Below, one piece after another: positions 55,895 through 63,823 of a DNA stretch of 64,000 nucleotides. A program made the translations under genes and the position numbers. Origin of the DNA: Candidatus Methylomirabilota bacterium (lineage in GTDB: Bacteria > Methylomirabilota > Methylomirabilia > Rokubacteriales > DASRDR01); the NCBI GenBank assembly GCA_036005065.1, contig DASYQW010000197.1, positions 37,893 to 101,892 on the forward strand, written 5' to 3'. Below the pieces are notes generated by a model that did no database searches, was not told the origin of the DNA, and was given only the letters and a program-made list of their open reading frames with translations. The first letter of the stretch is position 1; each line of letters opens with the position of its first letter.

Positions 55895-55960
55895 GGCGGC
55901 CCGGCTCGATCATCGAATGGTGAGGGACAGGGGCACGTGGTATCATTTGAGTGAGCCTCG

Positions 55961-56584
55961 ATGCCTCATGTGAGCGGCGTCGTCCTGGCTGGCGGCAAGA
56001 GCCGGCGGATGGGCGGGTCGCCGAAAGCCCTGATTCCCTTCGGCGAGCGGCCGCTCATCCAGCACATCGTGGACGCACTGGGTTCCGTTCTGCCGGACTG
56101 TCTGATCGTGACCAACTCGCCGGAGCTGTACGGGTTTCTCGGCCTGCCGATGGTTGGCGACGCCTTTCCGGAAGGGGGCTCCCTCGGCGGGATCTACTCC
56201 GGGCTCCGGGCGGTCCCCGGGGAGGCGGCGATCTGCGTCGCGTGCGACATGCCCTTTCTCGCCCCGCGGCTCATCGCGTACCTGGCCGGGCGGGCCGGCG
56301 AAGCGGACGTCGTGATCCCGGAGGCGGCCGGGGAGCTCCAGCCGCTCCACGCCGTCTACTCGAAGGCCTGCCTCCCCGCCATGGAGCACCGCCTCCGCGC
56401 GGGCCGGCTCAAGGTCGTCGGCTTCTTCGACGAGGTGCGCGTCCTGCGCGTCCCGGCCGAGACGGTCGCGCAGTACGCGGTCCCCGAGCTGGCGTTCATG
56501 AACCTCAACACGCCCGACGACCTGGCGCGAGCCGGCGCGTTGTGGGGCGAGCGGTCCGTGGCCCACGGAGGGCGGCACGTCTGA
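55961..56584 (+). CDS. mobA: Molybdenum cofactor guanylyltransferase
   Basis: MobA adds GMP to molybdopterin to give the dinucleotide cofactor. The 207-residue nucleotidyltransferase has VVLAGGKSRRMGGSPKAL (the last lysine binds GTP), VACDMPFLAPRL and the end NLNTPDDLARA. A TATCAT box (55941-55946) lies 14 bp upstream of the ATG, so the leader is very short; no ribosome site is seen. The next gene starts 6 bp after the stop. Confidence 0.9.
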   Translation: MPHVSGVVLAGGKSRRMGGSPKALIPFGERPLIQHIVDALGSVLPDCLIVTNSPELYGFLGLPMVGDAFPEGGSLGGIYSGLRAVPGEAAICVACDMPFLAPRLIAYLAGRAGEADVVIPEAAGELQPLHAVYSKACLPAMEHRLRAGRLKVVGFFDEVRVLRVPAETVAQYAVPELAFMNLNTPDDLARAGALWGERSVAHGGRHV

Positions 56585-56590
56585 GACACC

Positions 56591-57454
56591 GTGACGAATG
56601 ACCCTCGAGCACCACAGGCTGAACTGATGCCCGCCGAGCGCCTCCAGACGGGGCGCGAGATCGGCTCCATCGCGAAGCTGAACGGGCTGCCGGCGGCCGT
56701 CCGGGAGGGACTCTACACGCGCCTGGTGCCGTCCGAGGTCCTGGCGCGGGTGGCCGTGGACCGGCGCACCGGCATGAACGCGGCCGGGGATCGACTCGTG
56801 CGCGTGGTGGCCTCGCCGGGGCAACCCTGGGCGCGGGTCGAGGTGCGCGCGGCCTGGGACGACCGCGACCCGCTGCTGCTGGTCGACGTCGAGACGAGCC
56901 CTTTCGGGGTGCCCGAGCTCTCGTTCGTCCAGATCACCGACCCGACCAGCCCACGCTTCGACATCGACCGCGATGCGGCCGGGCGCGACACGCTCTTCGG
57001 CACGGAGACGCGGAACCGGCCGGAGGAGGCGCGGGCTCTCGCCGCCGGCCTCGCCCCGGGCCAGGTACGCCACGGGCTCCGGCTCCTCGGGCACGTGATG
57101 ACGGCGATGGAAGACTTTTGCCGGCTCCTGGGGACGGAGCTGTTTCTGATCGAGCCGCTCTTCTACCATTCGGCGCTCCTGTACGAGCGTCACGGATGCG
57201 CGTACCTCTTCGGCCGTGAGCTGATGGAGGAGATCGATACGGAGTTTCGGCCGGGCGGGCGCCTCCAGGCGGCGCTCGACGGATCGAGCGTCTTCCGGCA
57301 GCCGGGCATGGCCGAAACGATCCGGGGACGGAGCTGGGCGATCCACGACGGGATCCTGAGCGCCCTGAACGGCGCTTCGTGGGGCGGGGTCAAGATGTAC
57401 CGGCAGGCCGGCCGTCCGGCGGACATTTCGACCTTCCCCGGGGCACGCTACTGA
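56591..57454 (+). CDS. Conserved-looking protein of unknown function coupled to an acyl-AMP ligase
   Basis: I do not recognise this 287-residue protein. It is soluble, with no signal or membrane helix. The N-terminal half carries TGREIGSIAKLNGLPAAV; the C-terminal half carries YERHGCAYLFGRELMEEID, RGRSWAIHDGILSAL and VKMYRQAGRPADISTFPG. Several aromatic and His residues cluster near the end and could form a metal or active site. The GTG at 56591 was used; ATG 56627 is the alternative. Its TGA shares a base with the ATG of the acyl-AMP ligase, so their products probably work together. Confidence 0.75.
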   Translation: MTNDPRAPQAELMPAERLQTGREIGSIAKLNGLPAAVREGLYTRLVPSEVLARVAVDRRTGMNAAGDRLVRVVASPGQPWARVEVRAAWDDRDPLLLVDVETSPFGVPELSFVQITDPTSPRFDIDRDAAGRDTLFGTETRNRPEEARALAAGLAPGQVRHGLRLLGHVMTAMEDFCRLLGTELFLIEPLFYHSALLYERHGCAYLFGRELMEEIDTEFRPGGRLQAALDGSSVFRQPGMAETIRGRSWAIHDGILSALNGASWGGVKMYRQAGRPADISTFPGARY

Positions 57455-59094
57455 TGGCGCTCGCCGAGGCGCGGACGCTCGTCGACGTCCTCGCGGCCCG
57501 GGCTCGCCTGGAGCCGGATGAGGTCTACTTCGAGGTCTACGACGAGCCGATCACGTATCGCATGCTGTGGGGGATGAGCGGTCGGTACGCGGCGGGCCTC
57601 GCCGCGGTCGGGATTGGCCGGGGGGACCGGGTGGCGATCCTCCTGCCGACCTGCAAGGAGTTCTTCGCGACCTTCTTCGGAGTCATGGCCCTCGGCGCCA
57701 TCCCCGTCCCGCTCTATCCCACGTCGGGCCCCGAGACGCTGGCGGCGATCTTCGCCCACTCGGGCGCCCGGGCCGCCGTGACCATCTCGTGGTTCGAGGC
57801 GGCGATTCGGCGCGCCCAGGGGAGCGCGCCCACGCTCGAGCGGCTCCTCGAGCCCGACGAGCTCGAGCGGAAGGCCGAGCCGGCCGCGCGGCCGAGCCTC
57901 ACGGGCGAGGACACCGCGTTCCTTCAGTACACATCCGGCTCCACCGGGCAGCCGAAGGGAGTGGACCTGCCGCATCGAAGCGTCCTCGCCAACATCCGGG
58001 CCTTCGTCGACGCCGTCCAGCCTCGCCCCCGGGAGCCGGTCGTCAGCTGGCTCCCGCTCTACCACGACATGGGGCTGATCGGCCTCGGGCTCGGTTCGCT
58101 CTACGCCGGGTGCCATCTGCACCTCCTGCCCCCGGACCTCCGGAATCCGCGCCAGTGGTTGGAGCTCGTGACGGCGACGCGGGCCGGGATCACCGCGTCC
58201 CCCGACTTCGGCTACCGGAACTGCGTCCGGAACGTCCGCGATCGCGCCGGTCTCGACTTGTCCTCGCTCCGGCTGGCGTTCACCGGGGCGGAGCCCGTGC
58301 GGCCAGAGACGGTGAGGGACTTCGAGGCCTGCTTCGGGCTCAAGAACGTGCTGGTGCCGGCCTACGGGTTGGCCGAGGCGACGCTGGCCGTGGCCGTGGG
58401 TGATCTCGGGGTGCCCATCCGGGTCGATCCTTCCGGCCGGTTCGTGGGCGCGGGGCGGCCGATTCCGGGGGTCGAGGTCGCGATCTGGGAGGATGCTCCG
58501 GAGGGCGAGGACGGCCGCTTCCTCCCGTCTGGTGAGGTCGGCGAGATCGTCGTGCGAACACCGGCCGCGATGCGTGGCTACTACCGCGATCCGGAGGCGA
58601 CGGCCCGGGCGTTTCGCTCCGGCTGGCTACATACCGGCGACCTCGGGTACCTCGAGTCGGACGGTTATCTGTTCGTGGTCGGGCGGCAGAAGGACGTGAT
58701 CATCGTGCGCGGGGAGAACGTGATGCCGCTCGACGTCGAGAAGGTGGTGGATACCGTGTCCGGTGTCCGATACTCGGCGGCGGTGGGCCTCGGCTCCGAG
58801 CGCGTGAGCACCCAGCGCCTGGTGATCGTCGCCGAGGTTCGGGACCCCGACACCGGCCCCGAGCAGGCGTCGGCCCTGGTGCGAACCATCGTCCGGGCCG
58901 TCCGCGGGATCCGGGGCTTCCGGCCCTCCCGCGTCCTGCTGGTCCGCCCGGGGACCATCCCCAAGACCACGAGCGGGAAGATCCAGCACGCGCGACTGGT
59001 CGAGCTGGTGACGAACGCGGAGCTGGGCGACGCCCTGGTCTATCCGTCGCGGGATGCCGCGCTGCGGCGCTCGCGCGCCCGGGGGGATGGCTAA
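57454..59094 (+). CDS. Fatty-acyl-AMP ligase-like adenylate-forming enzyme
   Basis: The 546-residue ANL protein has the adenylate motif YTSGSTGQPKGVDLPH, VSWLPLYHDMGLIG, which is typical of fatty-acyl-AMP ligases, YGLAEATLAVAVG, HTGDLGYLESDGYLFVVGR and the lysine in KTTSGKIQHARL. Relatives load fatty acyl groups onto carrier proteins or polyketide synthases rather than CoA. No carrier-protein or PKS gene is next to it. It is coupled by TGATG to the unknown gene upstream and overlaps a 46-codon ORF by 8 bp. Confidence 0.9.
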   Translation: MALAEARTLVDVLAARARLEPDEVYFEVYDEPITYRMLWGMSGRYAAGLAAVGIGRGDRVAILLPTCKEFFATFFGVMALGAIPVPLYPTSGPETLAAIFAHSGARAAVTISWFEAAIRRAQGSAPTLERLLEPDELERKAEPAARPSLTGEDTAFLQYTSGSTGQPKGVDLPHRSVLANIRAFVDAVQPRPREPVVSWLPLYHDMGLIGLGLGSLYAGCHLHLLPPDLRNPRQWLELVTATRAGITASPDFGYRNCVRNVRDRAGLDLSSLRLAFTGAEPVRPETVRDFEACFGLKNVLVPAYGLAEATLAVAVGDLGVPIRVDPSGRFVGAGRPIPGVEVAIWEDAPEGEDGRFLPSGEVGEIVVRTPAAMRGYYRDPEATARAFRSGWLHTGDLGYLESDGYLFVVGRQKDVIIVRGENVMPLDVEKVVDTVSGVRYSAAVGLGSERVSTQRLVIVAEVRDPDTGPEQASALVRTIVRAVRGIRGFRPSRVLLVRPGTIPKTTSGKIQHARLVELVTNAELGDALVYPSRDAALRRSRARGDG

Positions 59095-59227
59095 GAAGCG
59101 GAGCGCCCGGCGGCGTCCCGTGCGGCCGCGCAAGCCGATGCCCCGAAAGCCGCCGAAGGTCGAGGTGCCGCCGACCGTTTACCGGCGGCGCCCCAAGCAT
59201 CCGAAGCCGCCGAGCCCGGAAATCTGA
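59087..59227 (+). CDS. Small, highly basic, proline-rich protein (46 aa)
   Basis: A frame of 46 codons starts at the ATG at 59087, inside the last codons of the acyl-AMP ligase, behind a GGGGGG stretch. The product (MAKKRSARRRPVRPRKPMPR, then KPPKVEVPPTVYRRRPKHP and a short end) is about 40% Lys plus Arg and 25% Pro, with no hydrophobic core. It could bind nucleic acid or be a disordered partner of the ligase. Its codon use matches nearby genes. The stop is 6 bp before a repeat-element box. I know no homologue. Confidence 0.5.
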   Translation: MAKKRSARRRPVRPRKPMPRKPPKVEVPPTVYRRRPKHPKPPSPEI

Positions 59228-59233
59228 GCGATG

Positions 59234-59356
59234 TGTCGGAGCAACCCGGTGCCGACCAGCGAGCGCGTGGAACGGCGGGGCCTCTTCCGAGCGGCGGCTT
59301 CGCCGCCGCGACGACGGCGGGGCATCGGGGTCTTCCGAGACCCCCCCGAGATTTAG
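59234..59356 (+). repeat. Intergenic double-hairpin element, type B, forward
   Basis: The end box reads TGTCGGAGCAA (59234-59244, one change) and is followed by CCCGGTGCC. The scaffold hairpin is at about 59291-59309 and the type B hairpin at about 59325-59349 with a shortened left arm. TTAG replaces CTAG at 59353-59356. The thiI ATG is 3 bp downstream. Confidence 0.8.
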
Positions 59357-59358
59357 AG

Positions 59359-60564
59359 ATGCGGCCGGCGGTCGTGGTCCACTACCACGAGATCAGCCTC
59401 AAGGGCGGGAACCGCCCGTTGTTCCTCCGGCGACTCGGCAGGAACATCATGCAGGCGACGGCCGGGTGCGGCGTGCGGGCGGTCCGCCGCCTGCCCGGAC
59501 GGCTCGTCCTCGACCTCGCGCCCGATGCCGACCTCCCCGCTCTGCGGGCGCGGATCGGGACGGTCTTCGGCGTCGCGAATTTCGCGCCGGGGCTCGCGCT
59601 GGCGCCCGACCTGGAGACGGTCAAGGCGGCCGTGCTCGAGCTGCTCGAGGGGCGGAGCTTCGAGTCGTTCCGGATCACGGCGCGCCGGACCTTCAAGGTC
59701 TTTCCCATGACCTCGGAGGAGGTGAACCGCGAGCTCGGCGCCCTGGTGCTCAAGCACTTCCCCACGCGCGTCAACCTCACGCAGCCCGCGCTGACGGTGT
59801 ACGTGGAGCTCCTGCCGCGAGAGGCGCTCGTCTACGTGGATCGGGTGCCGGGCCCGGGCGGACTGCCCGTCGGCGTCTCCGGGCGGGTCCTGAGCCTGCT
59901 GTCCGGCGGGATCGATTCCCCGGTCGCCGCCCGTCGCCTCCAGAAGCGCGGGTGCGAGGTCGAGTTCGTCCACTTCCACTCGGTGCCCTACCTTGCCGAC
60001 ACCTCTCAGGGGAAAGCCCGCGCCCTCGTCGGCCGGCTCGTCCGCCACCAGTTCACCGCCCGGCTCTGGCTCGTGCCGTTCGGCGACATCCAGCGTGAGG
60101 TGGTGCTCGCGGTGCCGCCGGCCCTCCGTGTGGTCGTCTACCGTCGCCTCATGGCGCGCATCGCCGAGGCACTGGCCGGCCGGGTCGGGGCCCTGGCGCT
60201 GGTGACCGGCGAGAGCCTCGGCCAGGTGGCCTCGCAGACGCTCGAGAACATCGCGCGCACGACCGAGGTGGTGAGCCTCCCCATCCTCCGCCCGCTCATC
60301 GGCATGGACAAGGAGGAGATCATCCGGGAGGCGAAGGCGATCGGCACCTACGACATCTCCATCGAGCCGGACCAGGACTGCTGCACCCTGTTCGTCCCGA
60401 AGCACCCGGAGACCCGGACGAGCGTCGCCTCGGTGACGCGGGCCGAAGCCCGGCTGGAGGTGGCCCGTCTGGTGGAGGAAGGCGTCGGGAAGGCGACCGC
60501 GGAGACCTTCGCGCTCTCAGGGGCCGCCCTGGCCGGCGCCGACCCCACGCCGGAGGGCTCCTAG
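59359..60564 (+). CDS. thiI: tRNA 4-thiouridine synthase/sulfurtransferase
   Basis: ThiI adenylates U8 of tRNA and inserts sulfur. The 401-residue protein has an N-terminal ferredoxin-like plus THUMP region (HYHEISLKGGNRPLFLRRL, FRITARRTFKVFP) and the PP-loop SGGIDSPVAARRL (about 182). The end has DQDCCTLFVPKHPETR. There is no rhodanese domain, so sulfur relay differs from E. coli, as in many bacteria. The ATG at 59359 fits homologues; the frame is open upstream through the repeat element. Confidence 0.94.
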   Translation: MRPAVVVHYHEISLKGGNRPLFLRRLGRNIMQATAGCGVRAVRRLPGRLVLDLAPDADLPALRARIGTVFGVANFAPGLALAPDLETVKAAVLELLEGRSFESFRITARRTFKVFPMTSEEVNRELGALVLKHFPTRVNLTQPALTVYVELLPREALVYVDRVPGPGGLPVGVSGRVLSLLSGGIDSPVAARRLQKRGCEVEFVHFHSVPYLADTSQGKARALVGRLVRHQFTARLWLVPFGDIQREVVLAVPPALRVVVYRRLMARIAEALAGRVGALALVTGESLGQVASQTLENIARTTEVVSLPILRPLIGMDKEEIIREAKAIGTYDISIEPDQDCCTLFVPKHPETRTSVASVTRAEARLEVARLVEEGVGKATAETFALSGAALAGADPTPEGS

Positions 60565-60574
60565 GAGCCCTCCG
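60551..60574. terminator. Perfect 24-bp palindrome over the thiI stop codon
   Basis: CGGAGGGCTCCT is followed directly by its exact complement, with the thiI TAG in the centre. In RNA it would form a hairpin with the stop codon at its tip. There is no T run. It may be a terminator, or a decayed hairpin of the neighbouring repeat family. Confidence 0.5.
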
Positions 60575-60622
60575 GCGTGCCCGGGCGTCACGCGATGACG
60601 GACCGCCGACCGTTGGGTGTTC

Positions 60623-60705
60623 CGCTCCGAGCGCGGGCTTTGCCCGCGCAACCCTCCTGGGGGAGGTCTCGGAGGGGGCCGTTGAGGCCCCCTCCGAAGA
60701 GCTAG
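60623..60705 (+). repeat. Intergenic double-hairpin element, type A, forward (left flank of regulator gene)
   Basis: The scaffold hairpin is GCGCGGGCTTTGCCCGCGC (60631-60649), followed by GGGGGAGGTCTCGG and a type A hairpin at 60669-60697, then CTAG at 60702-60705. The TGTCGGAGTAA box is missing, but the stretch GGACCGCCGACCGTTG at about 60600-60615 also occurs in the copy downstream of the regulator. The ATG of the regulator is 3 bp away. Confidence 0.8.
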
Positions 60706-60708
60706 GAC

Positions 60709-62052
60709 ATGGCCGAGCGCTCCAAGGTGCTGGTGGTCGAGGACGAAGAGCGGATTCGGACGCTCTTCGAGGACGCCCTGAGTCTGTGGGGGTACCACGT
60801 CACCACCGCCAGCACCGGAGCCGAGGCGATCGAGCTGATCCAGGGACAGCTCTTCGACACGGTCCTCTGCGATATCCGGATGCCCGAGATGGACGGCCTC
60901 ACCATCCTGCGCGAGATCAAGCGCCACGATCCGTCCATCGAGGTCGTCATGATCACGGGCTATCCCGCCGTCGCCACGGCCGTGGAGGCTCTCAAGCTCG
61001 GCGCCTACGACTACCTGGCCAAGCCCGTCAGCCTGGACGAGCTCCATCACCTGATGGACCGTCTCATGGAGCGACGCTTCCTCCGGCGGGAGGTGAGCTC
61101 GCTCCGCAGCCGGCTCGGGGTCGAGCTCCCGCTCAAGGAGATGGTGGGAAGGTCGCCCCGGATGCAGCGCGTCCGGGACGTGGTCGCCAAAGTCGCCACC
61201 ACCGACTCTCCCGTCCTGATCGAGGGCGAAAGCGGGACGGGCAAGGATCTCGTGGCCGCCGGTATCCATCGGCTGTCCGCGCGAGGCAAGGGACCGTTCA
61301 TCCCTGTCAACTGCGGGGCGGTGCCCACCGAGCTCCTGGAGTCCGAGTTCTTCGGCCACGTGCGGGGGGCCTTCTCGGGTGCCGTGGCCGACCATCTCGG
61401 CCTCTTCCGCTCGGCCCACGGCGGCACGCTCTTCCTCGACGAGGTGACCGAGCTCCCGCCCGCCCTGCAGGTCAAGCTCCTGCGTGTCCTCGAGGAGAAG
61501 GAGATCCGGCCGGTCGGGTCGGCCAAGAGCCATCCGGTGGACGTCCGGGTCATCGCCGCGACCAACCGGAACCTGGAGCAGGCCCTCCGGGACGGTGTCC
61601 TCCGCCAGGACCTCTTCTACCGTCTCAACGTGGTACGGCTCGCGATGCCTCCGCTCCGTGATCGCAAGGAAGACATCCCCGCTCTCGCGAGCTACTTCTT
61701 GCGCCAGCTCAACGAGCGGTTCGGGCGGGACGTGACGGGGGTCTCCTCCGAAGCGATGGCGGCGCTCGTGGCTCACGACTTTCCGGGCAACGTCCGGGAG
61801 CTGGAGAACCTCCTCGAGCGCGCCTATGCCCTGGGCGCGCGGGGCGAGATCATGCTCGCGGATCTGCCGGCCCTGGCGCCGACGATCCAGAGCCCACCTT
61901 CGGGCCGAGAGCTGCCCAACCTCGCCGAGGTGGAGCGCGAGCTGATCCTCCGGGCCTTGCGGCTGCACGGGAACGACAAGGAGCGGGCCGCCCGCGCCCT
62001 CGGCATCTCCCGCCGCACGCTCTACCGTCGCCTCAAGGAGTACGGCCTCTAG
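60709..62052 (+). CDS. NtrC-type sigma-54-dependent response regulator (orphan)
   Basis: The 447-residue protein has a receiver domain (phosphorylation site about D55 in [11 protein letters not shown], lysine in LAKPVS), an AAA+ domain with Walker [10 protein letters not shown] (about 173), the sigma-54 contact loop GAFSGA (about 220-225, serine in place of the usual threonine) and GGTLFLDEV, and a Fis-type HTH ([19 protein letters not shown]). No histidine kinase gene is adjacent. It is bracketed by inverted copies of the repeat element. Targets should have GG-N10-GC promoters; I saw none clear in the window. Confidence 0.93.
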   Translation: MAERSKVLVVEDEERIRTLFEDALSLWGYHVTTASTGAEAIELIQGQLFDTVLCDIRMPEMDGLTILREIKRHDPSIEVVMITGYPAVATAVEALKLGAYDYLAKPVSLDELHHLMDRLMERRFLRREVSSLRSRLGVELPLKEMVGRSPRMQRVRDVVAKVATTDSPVLIEGESGTGKDLVAAGIHRLSARGKGPFIPVNCGAVPTELLESEFFGHVRGAFSGAVADHLGLFRSAHGGTLFLDEVTELPPALQVKLLRVLEEKEIRPVGSAKSHPVDVRVIAATNRNLEQALRDGVLRQDLFYRLNVVRLAMPPLRDRKEDIPALASYFLRQLNERFGRDVTGVSSEAMAALVAHDFPGNVRELENLLERAYALGARGEIMLADLPALAPTIQSPPSGRELPNLAEVERELILRALRLHGNDKERAARALGISRRTLYRRLKEYGL

Positions 62053-62187
62053 TTTCTTCGGAGGGGGCCTCTGCGGCCCCCTCCGAGACCTCCCCCAGGA
62101 CAGGTTGCGCCGGCAAAGCCGGCGCTCGGAGCAGGCACAGCAACCGTCGGCGGTCCGGCGTTCGCGTAGCGCCTGGTTAACCCGACA
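62049..62187 (-). repeat. Intergenic double-hairpin element, type A, reverse (right flank of regulator gene)
   Basis: On the minus strand: TGTCGGGTTAA (62187-62177, altered end box), the stretch GGACCGCCGAC, scaffold hairpin GCGCCGGCTTTGCCGGCGC (62125-62107), TCCTGGGGGAGGTCTCGG and a type A hairpin (about 62086-62059). CTAG at 62049-62052 contains the regulator stop. It resembles the copy at 60623 more than any other. Confidence 0.8.
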
Positions 62188-62247
62188 GGCTCCCAGTGTC
62201 CCACGCGAGCCGCCGGGTTCGCAATTCCATCCCGGCCCGCTCCGGCA

Positions 62248-62256
62248 TGCTAGACT
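62248..62256 (+). promoter_or_regulatory. Extended -10 promoter for apgM
   Basis: TGCTAGACT at 62248-62256 is an extended -10 box (TGN-TAGACT); no -35 is clear. The predicted start of transcription is at 62262-62264, where an ATG (62263) opens a 32-codon frame that overlaps the apgM start. The rest of the 293-bp gap is the repeat element and leader. Confidence 0.4.
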
Positions 62257-62345
62257 CCCGCTATGAGGGCCCGGCCGGGCATCGCCGAGTGGTTCGCAGA
62301 AGAGGGGCTCGCCCTCGGCGGGTGGCCGGGGGAGCCGGGCGCGCC

Positions 62346-63548
62346 ATGGACCTCGATCTGATCCGAAGCCTCGTCATTTCCGGCACCAGCAAGATCGTCC
62401 TCCTCTCCGCCGACGGCCTCGGCGGGTTCCCCCATCCCGAGACGGGCCGCTCCGAGCTCGAGACCGCGCGGCTGCCGCACCTCGACGCGCTGGCGCGCCG
62501 GGGGGCCTGCGGCCTGATCCGCCACGTGGCCCCCGGGATCACGCCGGGGAGCGGGCCCGGGCACCTCGGCCTCTTCGGCTACGACGCGCTCCGCTATCGG
62601 GTGGGGCGCGGGGTCCTGGAAGCGCTGGGGATCGAGTTCGACCTCCGGCCCGGGGATCTGGCCGCCCGCGGGAACTTCTGCACGGTGGACGCGGCCGGGC
62701 GGATCACCGACCGCCGCGCCGGGCGGATCCCCACCGCGCGCTGCGTGGAGCTGGTGGCACGGCTGCGCCGCATCCGGCTTCCCGAGGTCGAGGTCTTCGT
62801 CGAGCCGGTCAAGGAGCACCGCTTCGTGCTGGTCCTGCGCGGCCCGGACCTGTCCGGGCCCCTCTCCGAGACGGACCCCCAGGCGACCGGGCGGCCGCCC
62901 CTCCCCGTCGAGCCGCTGGCCCCCGAGGCGCGCCGGGCCGCCGACCTCGTCAACCGGTTCGTGGACGAAGCCCGCCGCCTCCTCGCCGACGCCGGGCCGG
63001 CCAACATGGTCCTCCTGCGCGGGTTCGACCAGCTCCCGGCGCTCCCCCGGTTCCCCGAGGTCTACGGGCTCCGCGCCGCCGCGATCGCGGCCTACCCGAT
63101 GTACCGGGGACTGGCGCGGCTCGTCGGGATGGACGTGCTCAAGACCGGGGGCGCGTTTGGCGAAGAGGTCGGGACCCTCGCCGCCCACTGGGCGGCCTAC
63201 GACTTCTTCTTTCTCCATTACAAAGACACCGACAAGGCGGGCGAGGACGGGGACTTCCCCGGCAAGGTGGCGGCCCTCGAGCGTCTCGACGCCGAGATCC
63301 CGGCCATCGAGGCCCTCCGGCCCGACGTCCTGGTGGTGACCGGGGACCATGCCAGCCCGGCCGTGCTGAAGGGCCACTCCTGGCACCCGGTCCCCGTGCT
63401 GCTCTCCGGCCTGTACGCGGGAGCCGACGCGGTGGAGCGCTTCACCGAGCGGGCCTGCGCCGCCGGGAGCCTCGGGACCTTCCCGGCCCACCAGCTCATG
63501 CCGCTGGTCATGGCGACCGCCCTCCGGTTCACCAAGTTCGGCGCCTAG
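62346..63548 (+). CDS. apgM: 2,3-bisphosphoglycerate-independent phosphoglycerate mutase, archaeal (ApgM) type
   Basis: This alkaline-phosphatase-superfamily enzyme interconverts 3- and 2-phosphoglycerate. The 400-residue protein has LLSADGLGGFPHPETG, the nucleophile loop TPGSGPGHLGLFGYD (about S69), LKTGGAFGEEVGTL, FFLHYKDTDKAGEDG with metal ligands, and VTGDHASPAVLKGHSWHPVP. The pattern fits ApgM rather than the longer GpmI. The ATG at 62346 was chosen because homologues begin here; the frame is open 50 codons upstream without homology. Confidence 0.92.
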   Translation: MDLDLIRSLVISGTSKIVLLSADGLGGFPHPETGRSELETARLPHLDALARRGACGLIRHVAPGITPGSGPGHLGLFGYDALRYRVGRGVLEALGIEFDLRPGDLAARGNFCTVDAAGRITDRRAGRIPTARCVELVARLRRIRLPEVEVFVEPVKEHRFVLVLRGPDLSGPLSETDPQATGRPPLPVEPLAPEARRAADLVNRFVDEARRLLADAGPANMVLLRGFDQLPALPRFPEVYGLRAAAIAAYPMYRGLARLVGMDVLKTGGAFGEEVGTLAAHWAAYDFFFLHYKDTDKAGEDGDFPGKVAALERLDAEIPAIEALRPDVLVVTGDHASPAVLKGHSWHPVPVLLSGLYAGADAVERFTERACAAGSLGTFPAHQLMPLVMATALRFTKFGA

Positions 63549-63674
63549 GTCATTTTCGGGGGGGTCTCGGAAGACCCCCCCGATGCCCCCCCACCGTGGC
63601 GGCGGCGAAGCCGCCGCTCGGAGCACTCCTCGATGCCCCACGCGCTCGGTGGCCGGCGCCGGGTTACTCCGACA
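63545..63674 (-). repeat. Intergenic double-hairpin element, type B, reverse
   Basis: On the minus strand: TGTCGGAGTAA (63674-63664) then CCCGGCGCC, scaffold hairpin at about 63601-63617, type B hairpin at about 63556-63583. CTAG at 63545-63548 contains the apgM stop. The first 45 bases after the stop match the copy after purS almost exactly. Confidence 0.85.
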
Positions 63675-63732
63675 CGCGCCTAGCGGGTGGGACTGGGCCT
63701 CGGTCAGGCGCGCACGCCCGGAGCCGCAATAC

Positions 63733-63761
63733 TTGACCCCCTCCCCGGGGAGGGGTACAGT
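63733..63761 (+). promoter_or_regulatory. CheB-gene promoter with a palindromic spacer
   Basis: TTGACC (63733-63738) and TACAGT (63756-63761) are 17 bp apart. The spacer together with the last base of the -35 box is a perfect 18-bp palindrome, CCCCTCCCC-GGGGAGGGG (63738-63755). It could be an operator or simply a GC-rich spacer. The leader to the ATG is about 55 nt. Confidence 0.55.
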
Positions 63762-63823
63762 CGAGATGCACCCACACGTCGTCTCTTTCCGGCCTCCGTG
63801 GGCTTGAAAGCGGGAGAGTGGTC

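Noticed and set aside
40060..63674. Insertion sequence or transposon
   Set aside because: No transposase or integrase frame was found anywhere in the window; the elements are too short to code for one.
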